Numbered from the stretch's first letter, positions 6,214-14,669 are shown. The stretch: DNA of 16,488 bases from Kiritimatiellales bacterium (GCA_021734595.1 JAIPIO010000050.1:1-16488); one strand, 5' to 3'. Translations and numbers: made by a program. Notes: generated from the letters alone by a model not told the origin.

Positions 6214-7536
6214 ATGACCAAATCCCCCAAAAAACGCTGCGCCGTCGTCGGTATCGGCAATCGTGCCCATTCCTGGATCGGCGGAATCGTCGAACAACAC
6301 CCGGAATCCTCCGAACTGGTCGGACTCTGCGACCTCCAGCTCGAGCGCTGTCAAGACGTCAACGAGGCCTACGGCACACAGGCCGCCTGCTACACCGATT
6401 ACGATCAGATGCTGGCGGAAGTCGAACCCGACCTGGTCATCGTGGTTACCCCGGAGCGTTACCATCGCGAGCACATCGTCAAGGCACTCGATGCCGGTTG
6501 CGATGTCGCCACGGAAAAACCCCTGTGCACCACCATCGAGGACGCACAGGCGATCATCGACGCGGAAAACCGCAACAACCGCAACATTTTCATGGCCTTC
6601 AACTACCGCCACATACCGCTGTGCTCGAAAATCCGGGAACTGACGCTGGACGGCAGCATCGGCACCCCGGTGTCCATGGATCTGACCTGGTACCTGGACT
6701 ACCACGGCCACGGCGCCAGCTATTTCCGCCGCTGGCATCGCCTGATGAAAGAGTCCGGAGGACTGCTCATCACCAAAGCCTGCCATCATTTCGACCTGGC
6801 CAATTGGTGGATGAACGATACGCCCCGAACCGTGTTCGCCTTTGGCGAGCGCCATTTCTTCGGTCCGGGCCACAACCCGTACATCGGCGAACGCTGCTCG
6901 ACCTGCCCGCACGCCGACAAGTGCGAGTGGTACACCGACGTCTGCGTCACCGACCGCACCGAGGAACTGAGTCGTGAACTGGGCTACCGGGTCAAGGGCG
7001 TGCGCGGTTACATCCGCGACTACTGCCCATTCCGTGACGATGTCGATATCTACGACACCATGTCGGTCAATGTCCGCTACAAGAACGGCGGACTTCTCAC
7101 CTACAGCCTGAACGCATCGGTCCCCTTCGAAGGCTGGAACCTGGCTGTTAATGGCACGAAGGGACGGCTGGAAAGCAAGATTACCGATAATAAACCGAGC
7201 CCGGGATGGCAGGAACGACACCAGATCGTCGGCCCGGACGGAGAATTGCTCAAGGGTAAAGGCTACCGCATCACCGATTGGCCATCCGACTACCGTATTC
7301 ATGTTATGCCGCATGACGCCGACGATTACGAAGTCAAACTGCCTAACATTGCGGAAGGCCACGGGGGCGGTGACTTCAAGATCTTCGATGCGGCGCTCGC
7401 CGACATCTATCCGGAGACCGACGACCTCGATATTTTCGCCAGTGCCATTCACGGCGCCTGGAGCACCGCCATCGGCGCCGCCGCGAATCACGCCATTGCC
7501 AGTGGGGACCCTGTAGAAATACCAGACTTCCAGTAG
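6214..7536 (+). CDS. Gfo/Idh/MocA-family NAD(P)-dependent sugar oxidoreductase with a Cys-rich insert
   Basis: This 440-residue protein starts with the nucleotide-binding strand CAVVGIGNRAHSW (G13-x-G15). It has the family's EKP motif at 101-103 (ATEKPLC) and the catalytic-region sequence SGGLLITKACHHFDLANWW (181-199). Members oxidise or epimerise sugars and cyclitols with NAD(P), in the cytoplasm; there is no signal peptide, so it is not one of the exported Tat members. An insert near 226-271 carries C228-x2-C231-x5-C237, then C244 and C271, which suggests a structural metal site. The frame stays open far upstream, but there is no ATG, GTG or TTG start near the 5' boundary, and the dispersed repeat lies directly upstream, so ATG 6214 was chosen. 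No clear ribosome site is visible. It probably works with the sugar-degradation genes upstream. Confidence 0.92.
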   Translation: MTKSPKKRCAVVGIGNRAHSWIGGIVEQHPESSELVGLCDLQLERCQDVNEAYGTQAACYTDYDQMLAEVEPDLVIVVTPERYHREHIVKALDAGCDVATEKPLCTTIEDAQAIIDAENRNNRNIFMAFNYRHIPLCSKIRELTLDGSIGTPVSMDLTWYLDYHGHGASYFRRWHRLMKESGGLLITKACHHFDLANWWMNDTPRTVFAFGERHFFGPGHNPYIGERCSTCPHADKCEWYTDVCVTDRTEELSRELGYRVKGVRGYIRDYCPFRDDVDIYDTMSVNVRYKNGGLLTYSLNASVPFEGWNLAVNGTKGRLESKITDNKPSPGWQERHQIVGPDGELLKGKGYRITDWPSDYRIHVMPHDADDYEVKLPNIAEGHGGGDFKIFDAALADIYPETDDLDIFASAIHGAWSTAIGAAANHAIASGDPVEIPDFQ

Positions 7537-7541
7537 TCTGG
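7522..7541. terminator. Hairpin at the end of the Gfo/Idh gene, in a convergent gap
   Basis: CCAGACT (7522-7528) pairs perfectly with AGTCTGG (7535-7541) around a 6-base loop, overlapping the TAG stop at 7534-7536. A second short hairpin, GCGG-AAAA-CCGC at 7606-7617, is followed by CGAACTTTTT. The gap 7537-7668 separates two convergent genes, so transcription should end here. Neither hairpin has the strong T-run of a standard intrinsic terminator. Confidence 0.35.
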
Positions 7542-7668
7542 AATACGCTTGGTAGAACCGCTTACACGATCTCCGTATTGAGTTCGGTCTGAAAAGTGTG
7601 GATTTGCGGAAAACCGCGAACTTTTTGGCGGAAACAACATGGGATGGCATGTCCGGTGTTTGTTCCGG

Positions 7669-9885
7669 TCACAGCAGCGACTGCGGGTCGATATCCACGT
7701 GAACGTCTACGTCTTGCGGCTTCTTCCCGGCAATGACCGCCTCGCGCAACGTTCTGGACAAGGCAAGAATACTGCCACCCCGCAACGTAAGCTGGTAGCG
7801 GAATTTGTTGCGGATCTTGGAAATCGGCGCGGGCATGGGGCCGGCCACCTCGACGGCGGGTTCAAGCCGGGGTCGCAACGCTTCGGCAAACTCTTCGGCG
7901 ATACGCGCGGTTTTCATCTCACTGGATCCACGAAAATGGACGAGCACCATGTGAGTGACGGGAGGAAATGCAAGGGCCTTCCGAGCCTCGAGTTCTTCCT
8001 TGGCAAACGCCTGATAATTCGTTTCCAGAGCATACTGTAACGCGGGATGAAACGGAGTGTAGCTCTGGACAATGACACGACCGGGTCGCTCACCGCGGCC
8101 GGCGCGACCCGCCACCTGCGTAAGCAGCTGAAACGTACGCTCGGCCGCCCGAAAATCCGGCATGCGTAATCCCAAATCAGCAAAGATTACCCCCACCAGC
8201 GTGACGTTTGGAAAATGGAGCCCCTTTGCGATCATCTGCGTACCGATCAGGATGTCAATCCGTCCAGAGCGAAATGCGTTCAGTGTCTTCCGATAGGAGT
8301 CCTTGGCCGTCATGGTGTCGGAGTCCATACGCGCAATATTGGCTTTCCGGAAAAATTTATGCGCCAGCGCCTCCACCTTTTCGGTCCCAAGGCCGGCATA
8401 TCGGATGTCTTTATCGCCGCACTGCGGGCAGACGTCCGGCGCCGGGCGCATGCTTCCGCATAGATGGCACAGCAACCGGTGTTCATGCCGATGGTAGGTA
8501 TACGATACGCTGCACTCCTCGCATTCCGCGACATAGCCGCACTTCATGCACATCATCTGGGAAGCGTAACCGCGACGGTTCAGAAAGAGAATGGTCTGTT
8601 CACCACGGTCCAGCCGGTCGCGAATCATATCTTGCAGTCGACGCGAAAAGATTTGCGCTCCGCCGTGCAACGCCGCCTCGGCCCGCATATCGACCACTTC
8701 CATGAACGGCATGACCTGGTTGTCGACACGCCGGGGGAGTTCCGCGAGAACGTACTTGCCGCGTTCACAGTTGTAGTATGACTCCAGAGCCGGTGTGGCC
8801 GACCCCAGGACGACAGTGGCGTTCTCGAACTTGCCGCGGACAACGGCGACGTCGCGTGCATGGTAGCGCGGCGCCTCCTCCTGCTTATAGGTGTTCTCGT
8901 GTTCTTCATCCACCACAATTAATCCAAGACGTCGAAAAGGCGCGAACAACGCCGAACGTGCACCGACAGCGATCTTGGTTCGCCCTTCATGAATTTTCAT
9001 CCATTCGTCGAACCGCTCCCCATCGCTCAAACCGCTGTGCAAAACACTGACGGTCTCTCCGAACCGACTCCGAAAGCGCTCCGTCGTCTGCGGAGTCAGC
9101 GAAATTTCCGGCACCAGCACGATTGCTTCATAACCGTCTTCCAGGCACTGGGCAATCGCCTGCAGATACACCTCCGTCTTGCCGCTTCCCGTCACGCCAT
9201 GCAATAGAATGACATCTGACGCTCGCCGGCACATGCTTGAAACTATTTTGTCCAGCGCGTCCCGTTGCTCCGGAGCAAGCGTCAGTGCCGTCGTGGGCAA
9301 CACAACATCGTCAGCAAAGGGGTCCCTTTCGACAACACATTGCTCGAGCACCACCAATCCCTTTTCCTGCAAGCGAGTCAGCGTGCTACGCGTGGTGTCC
9401 GCCTCCCGCAGAAGTTTGACCACCGGCGCGTGGTGAAGCCGCAGGAGAGTCTGCAGCAACAAGGCCTGTTTTGTGGCACGCTTTTCCAGCTCAGGGAGAA
9501 TGGCATTCAAGTCGATATCCGGTGCAATGCGTGCGAATGACTGCCGCTTCTTACTGACTTTCCCACTGCGGACGACCGCTGGCAGCATTGCCCGCACCGA
9601 CTGCTCCTTCGTACAGCAGTAATAGTCGGCTATCCATTGTGCCAATCGTATCAGGTTGTCCGGGATCTGCTCCTGTTCCCCTTCAAGTGAATGAATCTCC
9701 TTGAGTTCAGGATAGGGTGAATGGTTGACCAGCTTGACCACATACGCCACCCGGGTCCCCTTACCCTTACCGAACGGCACACGAACACGCGATCCCACGC
9801 GCACGCGTCCACGCAGATGCTCGGGAATCCGATAGTCGAATTCCCGGTCCAGCGAAAGGTTAACCACGATTCGTGCTATAGTCAT
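7669..9885 (-). CDS. priA: Primosomal protein N', replication-restart DNA helicase PriA
   Basis: This 738-residue protein is full length for PriA, the 3'-to-5' helicase that recognises stalled forks and reloads the replisome. The N-terminal 3'-end-binding domain (REFDYRIPEHL ... VGSRVRVPFGKGKGTRVAYV) is followed by a winged-helix region. Walker A is GVTGSGKT at 230-237 and the DEEH box is 326-329. Further helicase motifs include GSATPALES (361-369) and GTQMIAKGLHFPNV (548-561). The zinc-binding insert has all eight cysteines: C446, C449, C455, C458, C473, C476, C486 and C489. The gene follows the kinase gene after a 12-base gap and is likely co-transcribed with it. No strong ribosome site precedes the ATG at 9885. 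Assignment is certain. Confidence 0.98.
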   Translation of the reverse strand: MTIARIVVNLSLDREFDYRIPEHLRGRVRVGSRVRVPFGKGKGTRVAYVVKLVNHSPYPELKEIHSLEGEQEQIPDNLIRLAQWIADYYCCTKEQSVRAMLPAVVRSGKVSKKRQSFARIAPDIDLNAILPELEKRATKQALLLQTLLRLHHAPVVKLLREADTTRSTLTRLQEKGLVVLEQCVVERDPFADDVVLPTTALTLAPEQRDALDKIVSSMCRRASDVILLHGVTGSGKTEVYLQAIAQCLEDGYEAIVLVPEISLTPQTTERFRSRFGETVSVLHSGLSDGERFDEWMKIHEGRTKIAVGARSALFAPFRRLGLIVVDEEHENTYKQEEAPRYHARDVAVVRGKFENATVVLGSATPALESYYNCERGKYVLAELPRRVDNQVMPFMEVVDMRAEAALHGGAQIFSRRLQDMIRDRLDRGEQTILFLNRRGYASQMMCMKCGYVAECEECSVSYTYHRHEHRLLCHLCGSMRPAPDVCPQCGDKDIRYAGLGTEKVEALAHKFFRKANIARMDSDTMTAKDSYRKTLNAFRSGRIDILIGTQMIAKGLHFPNVTLVGVIFADLGLRMPDFRAAERTFQLLTQVAGRAGRGERPGRVIVQSYTPFHPALQYALETNYQAFAKEELEARKALAFPPVTHMVLVHFRGSSEMKTARIAEEFAEALRPRLEPAVEVAGPMPAPISKIRNKFRYQLTLRGGSILALSRTLREAVIAGKKPQDVDVHVDIDPQSLL

Positions 9886-9897
9886 AATCTGGCAACG

Positions 9898-10389
9898 TCA
9901 TTGTGTCTCTAAAATCGCCGCCACCACTCCCTCGTGCGTAAGATCTTCACAGCATATCGTTATGTCCGCCCATTTCTGGTAGAGAGGTTGCCGCCGCTCA
10001 AACAGCGCTGCCAGACTGACGTCAGGCGGCTTCACGACTCCTCGCCCACTCAAGTTCCGCAGGCGTCCTCGCAAAATCTTCAGAGGCACGTCCAGGTGCA
10101 CAATAACCCCGTGGCGTTTCAAGTGCGCCATTGCCGCGTCGCTGTACACAGCACTTCCCCCAGTCGCAACGACAGAGTCCTGACACTGCAACGTCAAGAT
10201 ATAGCACTCCTCCAACGCGCAGAAGGCCTCCAAACCATCCGCTTCGATGATCGTTTGAAGCGAACGGCCCTCTCGAGCCTGAATAATGAGGTCGGTATCG
10301 ACAAACTCACGCCCAGTTGCTTTGGCCAGCAGCACGCCAATCGTGCTTTTGCCGCTGCCCGGCATGCCAATCAATACTATATTCTTCAT
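9898..10389 (-). CDS. aroK: Shikimate-kinase-family P-loop kinase (AroK-like, substrate site altered)
   Basis: This 163-residue protein has the normal length and start (MKNIVLIGMPGSGKST) of shikimate kinase, which phosphorylates shikimate with ATP in the chorismate pathway. Walker A is G8-K14-S15-T16; D31-T-D33 matches the Mg2+/shikimate aspartates; the lid Arg is likely R116 in SGRG; the adenine-side arginines sit in ERRQPLY (131-137). Two positions are unusual. The conserved FRxxE shikimate-binding arginine is replaced (F56-C57-A-L-E60), and the GGG motif reads GGS (77-79). It may therefore be a divergent shikimate kinase or a relative with another substrate. A TTG at 10413 would add eight residues without family support; ATG 10389 is preferred. 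It leads the priA operon. Confidence 0.8.
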   Translation of the reverse strand: MKNIVLIGMPGSGKSTIGVLLAKATGREFVDTDLIIQAREGRSLQTIIEADGLEAFCALEECYILTLQCQDSVVATGGSAVYSDAAMAHLKRHGVIVHLDVPLKILRGRLRNLSGRGVVKPPDVSLAALFERRQPLYQKWADITICCEDLTHEGVVAAILETQ

Positions 10390-10540
10390 CCCGTTATCTC
10401 GTCGCCCCTTCAACTGTACAGACCACCGAAAGGCCAGTCAGACCCTATGCGATACCTTTTTGCATAAGATCCAGTGAACACTCTAATGTACCACCCGCCC
10501 CCTGCGTCACAAGACCCCATGCCAAGAGTGCGCTCTCGTG

Positions 10541-10569
10541 TTTACTTTTACCGGTCTTCCTTGTATATT
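10541..10569 (+). promoter_or_regulatory. Sigma70-like promoter for the ymdB-nrdR operon
   Basis: TTTACT (10541-10546) and TATATT (10564-10569) are separated by exactly 17 bases, matching the consensus at 4 of 6 and 5 of 6 positions. They lie 89 bases before the ATG at 10658, in the 268-base gap between divergent operons. The same gap holds an inverted pair TATGC/GCATA (10446-10450, 10462-10466) nearer the kinase gene; no convincing promoter was found for that strand. Confidence 0.5.
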
Positions 10570-10657
10570 GTTATTTTTTAGGCGGGACAAGCACGGCGCG
10601 AACCCGTTGCACTGCCTGCCCTGACATTTGTGACGTTATACACCAGAACGGCTGAAT

Positions 10658-11443
10658 ATGCATATACTGTTCATCGGCGACATGGTCGGCAAAGGCTCTC
10701 GCAAGGCCGCACGCGAGATCGTGCCGCAACTCAGGCAGGAGTACGGCTGCAGCCTGGTCATCGCCAACGGGGAAAACATGGCCGGCGGGGGAGGAATGAC
10801 AGCTAAGTGCCTGAGAGGCCTCGCCGAGGCTCGGATCGATGTCTTCACCGGCGGCGATCATATGTGGGATCAACGCTCACTTGTCGAGGAAATCGCTGAT
10901 TTTCCGAATGTTTTACGTCCCGCCAATGTCTGCCCCCAGCAACCGGGGCGAGGAACGGGAGTGTTCGAAACGCTGGATCATGGAAACGTGGGCGTGATAT
11001 GCCTTCAGGGGCGAACCTTCATGAACAGCTCCGCTGATTGCCCGTTTGCGGCAGCCGACCGCTGCGTGGAAGAACTGCAAGCTCAAACCAGCGTGATCAT
11101 CGTCGACATGCATGCCGAAGCGACCAGTGAAAAAATTGCCATGGGGCGCTACTTGGATGGCCGGGTAACGGCCGTCCTGGGAACGCATACGCACGTAGCT
11201 ACAGCCGACGAACAGATTCTGCCGGCCGGAACCGCCTACCAAACGGATGTTGGAATGGTCGGCGCACGCGAATCCGTACTTGGACGCGACATCGAACCGG
11301 TGCTCCAGAAATTTTCAACAGGGATGCCGGCCCGTTTCACCGTCGTGGAAAAAGGCATACGGCTGCATGCCACGCTCATCCATGTCGACCCGCAAACCGG
11401 TAAAGCACTGGATATTACACGCATCTGGCGCGATTTTGATTGA
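10658..11443 (+). CDS. ymdB: YmdB/TIGR00282-type metallophosphoesterase
   Basis: This 261-residue protein has the normal family length. Metal ligands are found at the expected spacing: D8 (IGDMVG), E39-N40 (ANGEN), H68 (GGDHMWD), H152 (VDMHAEATSEK), H177 and H179 (GTHTHVATAD), then the signature YQTDVGMVG. YmdB-like proteins are dinuclear-metal phosphodiesterases acting on 2',3'-cyclic nucleotides and affect RNA turnover and biofilm choice in Bacillus. Position 67, normally Asn in the GNH box, is Asp here. That is a conservative change which could alter the metal site, or may be normal in this lineage. There is no signal peptide. It is the first gene of a tight operon, 11 bases before nrdR, with a good promoter upstream. 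The ribosome site is weak. Confidence 0.9.
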   Translation: MHILFIGDMVGKGSRKAAREIVPQLRQEYGCSLVIANGENMAGGGGMTAKCLRGLAEARIDVFTGGDHMWDQRSLVEEIADFPNVLRPANVCPQQPGRGTGVFETLDHGNVGVICLQGRTFMNSSADCPFAAADRCVEELQAQTSVIIVDMHAEATSEKIAMGRYLDGRVTAVLGTHTHVATADEQILPAGTAYQTDVGMVGARESVLGRDIEPVLQKFSTGMPARFTVVEKGIRLHATLIHVDPQTGKALDITRIWRDFD

Positions 11444-11454
11444 AAGGGGGCTCT

Positions 11455-11922
11455 ATGCGTTGTCCGAAATGCGGCTGTCTCGACGACAAGGTGATCGATA
11501 CGCGTGTATCCCGCGAAGGAGACGCTATACGCAGGCGCCGGGAATGCCTCGAATGCACCCATCGGTTTACGACATATGAAGCTTTGTTACGCACAGATCT
11601 GATTGTCGTCAAGCGAGACGGCACACGCGAGGATTTCAATCCCGAAAAACTGCGTGATGGAATCCGCCATGCCTGCTGGAAACGCCCCATCAGTCCGGAG
11701 CAAATCAACGACTGCGTCCGACGCGTAGCAAGCCAGCTCGAGGGGGTTCAGGAGCGGGAAATATCCAGTCAGGACTTGGGCCAGCTTGTGATGGAAGAAC
11801 TGCGGCAGCTCGATCACGTCGCGTACGTGCGTTTTGCCTCAGTATACCGCCGCTTCGGCGACATCGACGAATTCCTGGAGGAAATTAAAGACCTTACGGA
11901 TCACAAGCAGAACAATGATTAA
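11455..11922 (+). CDS. nrdR: Transcriptional repressor NrdR
   Basis: This 155-residue protein is a textbook NrdR, the ATP/dATP-sensing repressor of ribonucleotide reductase genes. The N-terminal zinc ribbon has C3-x2-C6 and C31-x2-C34, with the basic stretch DAIRRRRECLECTHRFTTYE. The ATP-cone begins at LIVVKRDGTREDFNPEKLRDGI (about residue 49) and ends with VAYVRFASVYRRF. ATG 11455 is preceded by AGGGGG at 11445-11450, which overlaps the stop of the previous gene. An in-frame TTG at 11440 would add five non-family residues. Its last eight bases overlap the next gene. No NrdR boxes were recognised in this window, and no ribonucleotide reductase gene is present, so its target lies elsewhere. 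Confidence 0.97.
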   Translation: MRCPKCGCLDDKVIDTRVSREGDAIRRRRECLECTHRFTTYEALLRTDLIVVKRDGTREDFNPEKLRDGIRHACWKRPISPEQINDCVRRVASQLEGVQEREISSQDLGQLVMEELRQLDHVAYVRFASVYRRFGDIDEFLEEIKDLTDHKQNND

Positions 11923-12892
11923 ACTGTTCTCCAAACGAATACTGGTCGACACGGCCAACGGGGAACATGCCGCGTTCGACATGGAAGAACTCGGGAAAGA
12001 TCTCGCCGCAAGCTTCGTACGGGCAGGAGTACACGAAACAGGACTGGCCGAACATTTCCTCGGCACGATCGAAGATCAAATTCAAGAGATCCATGCCCTC
12101 AGCAACAGTCCTGTCGAAGCCCAAGACATTGAGATGCTGCTGTCACGGTTGCTGGCGGACGCGGGCTTCCCGGACGTGGCCGCCATGTTCTGCCAGCGAC
12201 GCAATATCCATCCCCAGGGCGCCGCGCCATGCAAAACAAAAGAGTGGACGCACGAACGGGTTGCAGCCGTACTCGGACGCACTCTCGTTATCTCACCAAC
12301 CGCATGCGAACAACTTACCGCTGAAGTCGTCAACCGGTTGCGCGCTCTCGATTTCCAGAAAGTAGCCGACGAGCTAATAACGTCAATCGGTCAACACATC
12401 CTCACCACCTCCGCACGCGACCACCGCCAACCCCCGGAAGACACAGAGGGGTGGTTAATGCCGCCAGGCTACTGGACTGGCCTCTTCAGCGCCGAAATTG
12501 CGGCGCTTATCCAAAGCGAAGTCCTCACCTTCCACCCTGTAAGCCAGCTGTTTCCCGTTGTACGTGCAACCCTCAATCTCGACAAGTTGGCGGACAGCTG
12601 CGGCCAGACGCCACTGACCGAGCTGGCTTTTTTCCCCAGGCTCAAGCAACAGGCGCACCATGCCGTTCAGGCAATTGTCCAGGCACAGGAGCACACCTCA
12701 GCCGCACACACCTCAGACGCACAACGTCCCGCGTACCTGCGCATTATGGGCCTGCAATCCTTGATACAAGATCACTTTGAGGAGCTTCGCCATGCGGTTG
12801 CCGGACGGTTGCAGGAAGAAGTGATCGACACCATCGCAAACGAAGCAGCCGCCACCGGCACCCCGAAAGTCATTCTCTCAGTTGTCGCCTGA
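11915..12892 (+). CDS. Uncharacterised protein with an ATP-cone-like N-terminus
   Basis: This 325-residue protein has no family I can name with confidence. The ATG at 11915 overlaps the last eight bases of nrdR. Residues ~8-97 follow the layout of an ATP-cone: a beta-hairpin RILVDTANGEHAAFDMEEL, a helix with AASFVRAG, a helix with LAEHFLGTIEDQI, and a closing helix MLLSRLLADAGFPDVAAMFCQRRN, comparable with the V..L...G...A..Y..R end of ATP-cones in NrdR and NrdA. The rest is mostly helical, without membrane segments or signal peptide and without recognised catalytic motifs. In-frame ATG 11834 lies entirely inside nrdR coding sequence and was rejected. The context suggests a nucleotide-sensing partner or a paralogue of NrdR without the zinc ribbon; that is inference. 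Confidence 0.7.
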   Translation: MIKLFSKRILVDTANGEHAAFDMEELGKDLAASFVRAGVHETGLAEHFLGTIEDQIQEIHALSNSPVEAQDIEMLLSRLLADAGFPDVAAMFCQRRNIHPQGAAPCKTKEWTHERVAAVLGRTLVISPTACEQLTAEVVNRLRALDFQKVADELITSIGQHILTTSARDHRQPPEDTEGWLMPPGYWTGLFSAEIAALIQSEVLTFHPVSQLFPVVRATLNLDKLADSCGQTPLTELAFFPRLKQQAHHAVQAIVQAQEHTSAAHTSDAQRPAYLRIMGLQSLIQDHFEELRHAVAGRLQEEVIDTIANEAAATGTPKVILSVVA

Positions 12893-12923
12893 AGTGACGT
12901 AAAAAGCGAAAAGGAAACAAACA

Positions 12924-14669
12924 ATGAAGCGTCGAAACCACCCCAGTTCAGCAACATCGTGTCTCTCGTTTTTCCTGGTTATACTTCTCGTCAATCTCCC
13001 CGACGGCCTGGTCCATGCGGATGCGCCCCGGGTCTCACCTGTTCGTACCACGAATTTCGCGGATGTCGCAAAACAACTGAACACTGGCGGCGATTTCTAT
13101 CTTTATATCGGCACCGAACGCTGGGCAAGCGGCCTGACGGACGGTTTGGAACGCTTGCGGACCACCATAAAGTCCATGCCGAAGAATGACCGCGATAACG
13201 CAAAGGCTTTGGCGTTCTGTGCACTGGCCGAACACTTTGTACAGACATCGGGCCTTATGAATTTTGGCGCGCTGGGCATGAGTTCGGTGGAACGTAAAGA
13301 CGGCGTCTTTTATAACCGCGGCGCAGTTTACCATGCCCCGAACCAAGGAACCGGCATTATCTGGGATGCGTTCGGCGGCAGTCCCGTAACCCGAAACGCC
13401 CTCAACCTGATGCCCGCAAACACCGTGATGGCCACTTACGGACGTATCGACTTTTATCGACTCTTGACATGGTGGAAGGGCGCCCTGGAAAAATCCGGAG
13501 ACCGCGAGCTTCAAAGCAATTTCCAGTCCGCCCTCGATGACTTGAAAAAGAAAGGCATTGACCTGGAAGCACTGCTTGCGTCGAGCGCGGGCGAAATCGG
13601 GGTGCTTTTCACGCTCAACCCGGACCAATCCTATCTCTTGAAACAGCCCGGCCAACCGGACATGCAAATCCCCGAGGTCGGTGCCGCAATCCTGCTGAAA
13701 GTCAAGGACAACACACTGTTCGCATACTTGGATTCGCTGCTGCAAAACAACCCCAATATCCTGCGCACCGACAAGGACGGCAAGCGCGCGCGCACCATGT
13801 CCCTACCATTGCCCATACCACTAAAACTCAGCCCCACCATCCTTCAGAGCAACGATCTATTCGTGTTTGCTTCCAACAGCGATCTGGCGAACGACATTTT
13901 GGCGGTGCGGAACGGTGAGAAACCCGGCCTGGCATCACGCGAGAACCTTCAGGAACTCAGTACAGACGTGCCCGCGGACGGTGTCAGCATGCATTATCTG
14001 AGCCCGCAACTGATGGAGCAAGCGCGGCGGCTGGCCAAAACCTACCTCGCCAAGGGAACTGTGCCGCGGGAAGTGCGAGCCCAGCTTTTGAACAGCGGAT
14101 TGCTTGGCGACGACAAACCTGCCTTCTCGTACGGCGTAGTGGAAGACACCGAGACAGGTTTTGTCTTTGCGGGAAATGCCAGTGCGAGTGCGGGCAAGAC
14201 CATGGCCATCCATTCGTCCGTTGTCCCTCTGGCCATTCTGGCCGGACTCCTCCTGCCGGCTGTAAGTCGCGCACGTCATAAAGCGCGAAGCGTTGCATGT
14301 GCTTCGAATCTCAAACAGCTCACTCTCGGCCTTATCATGTACGCAGACGACACGAACGGCCAATTCCCCGATTCCCTCGCCCAACTGGTGGAGAAAGGTT
14401 ACATACAGAATGACGACATCTTTAAGTGCCCGCAAGCCGAGAATCCCGGTGCCGGCGCGGCCAATCCGGACTATCTTTATTTCGGAAAGGGATTGACACT
14501 ACGAACCCTGGAGAAACCATCCCGCACCGTCATCCTGGCCGATAAACCAACCAACCACGGCGATACAGTTAATGTCGCCTTCGCCGACGGTCATGTTCAA
14601 CGCGTTCAGGACATGACGCTTGACGAAGCGGCCGGCCGCAACAACTGGGTGATCCCCGGCAACCATTGA
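12924..14669 (+). CDS. Exported protein with an internal pseudopilin-like C-terminal domain (H-X9-DG)
   Basis: This 581-residue protein begins with a signal peptide (basic MKRRNH, hydrophobic LSFFLVILLV, cleavage near HADA-PR at about 34). Residues ~45-425 form a large periplasmic domain (NFADVAKQL ... VMATYGRIDFYRLLTWW ... ASSAGEIGVLF) that recalls the DUF3352 group but is not firmly assigned. Residues 432-448 are a membrane helix (VVPLAILAGLLLPAVSRARHK). This is followed by C459 in CASNLKQL, MYADDTNGQFP, C502 in FKCPQ and HGDTVNVAFADG (545-556), an exact H-X9-DG motif. These are hallmarks of the DUF1559/pseudopilin-like proteins abundant in PVC bacteria, but there the helix is N-terminal, not internal. 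AAGGAAA at 12911-12917 supports the start. It lies 31 bases after the previous gene, in the same operon. Confidence 0.8.
   Translation: MKRRNHPSSATSCLSFFLVILLVNLPDGLVHADAPRVSPVRTTNFADVAKQLNTGGDFYLYIGTERWASGLTDGLERLRTTIKSMPKNDRDNAKALAFCALAEHFVQTSGLMNFGALGMSSVERKDGVFYNRGAVYHAPNQGTGIIWDAFGGSPVTRNALNLMPANTVMATYGRIDFYRLLTWWKGALEKSGDRELQSNFQSALDDLKKKGIDLEALLASSAGEIGVLFTLNPDQSYLLKQPGQPDMQIPEVGAAILLKVKDNTLFAYLDSLLQNNPNILRTDKDGKRARTMSLPLPIPLKLSPTILQSNDLFVFASNSDLANDILAVRNGEKPGLASRENLQELSTDVPADGVSMHYLSPQLMEQARRLAKTYLAKGTVPREVRAQLLNSGLLGDDKPAFSYGVVEDTETGFVFAGNASASAGKTMAIHSSVVPLAILAGLLLPAVSRARHKARSVACASNLKQLTLGLIMYADDTNGQFPDSLAQLVEKGYIQNDDIFKCPQAENPGAGAANPDYLYFGKGLTLRTLEKPSRTVILADKPTNHGDTVNVAFADGHVQRVQDMTLDEAAGRNNWVIPGNH

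Noticed and set aside
6154..7650. 498-codon open frame on the minus strand
   Set aside because: It lies wholly antisense to the clear Gfo/Idh gene, is rich in Val, Gly and Ala, and shows no domain; it is a shadow of GC-rich codon bias.
8208..8705. 165-codon open frame on the plus strand inside priA
   Set aside because: Antisense shadow of an intact, highly conserved gene.
10390..10413. TTG start adding eight residues to the kinase
   Set aside because: The family N-terminus begins at MKNIVLIGMPGSGKS, and ATG 10389 is the better start.
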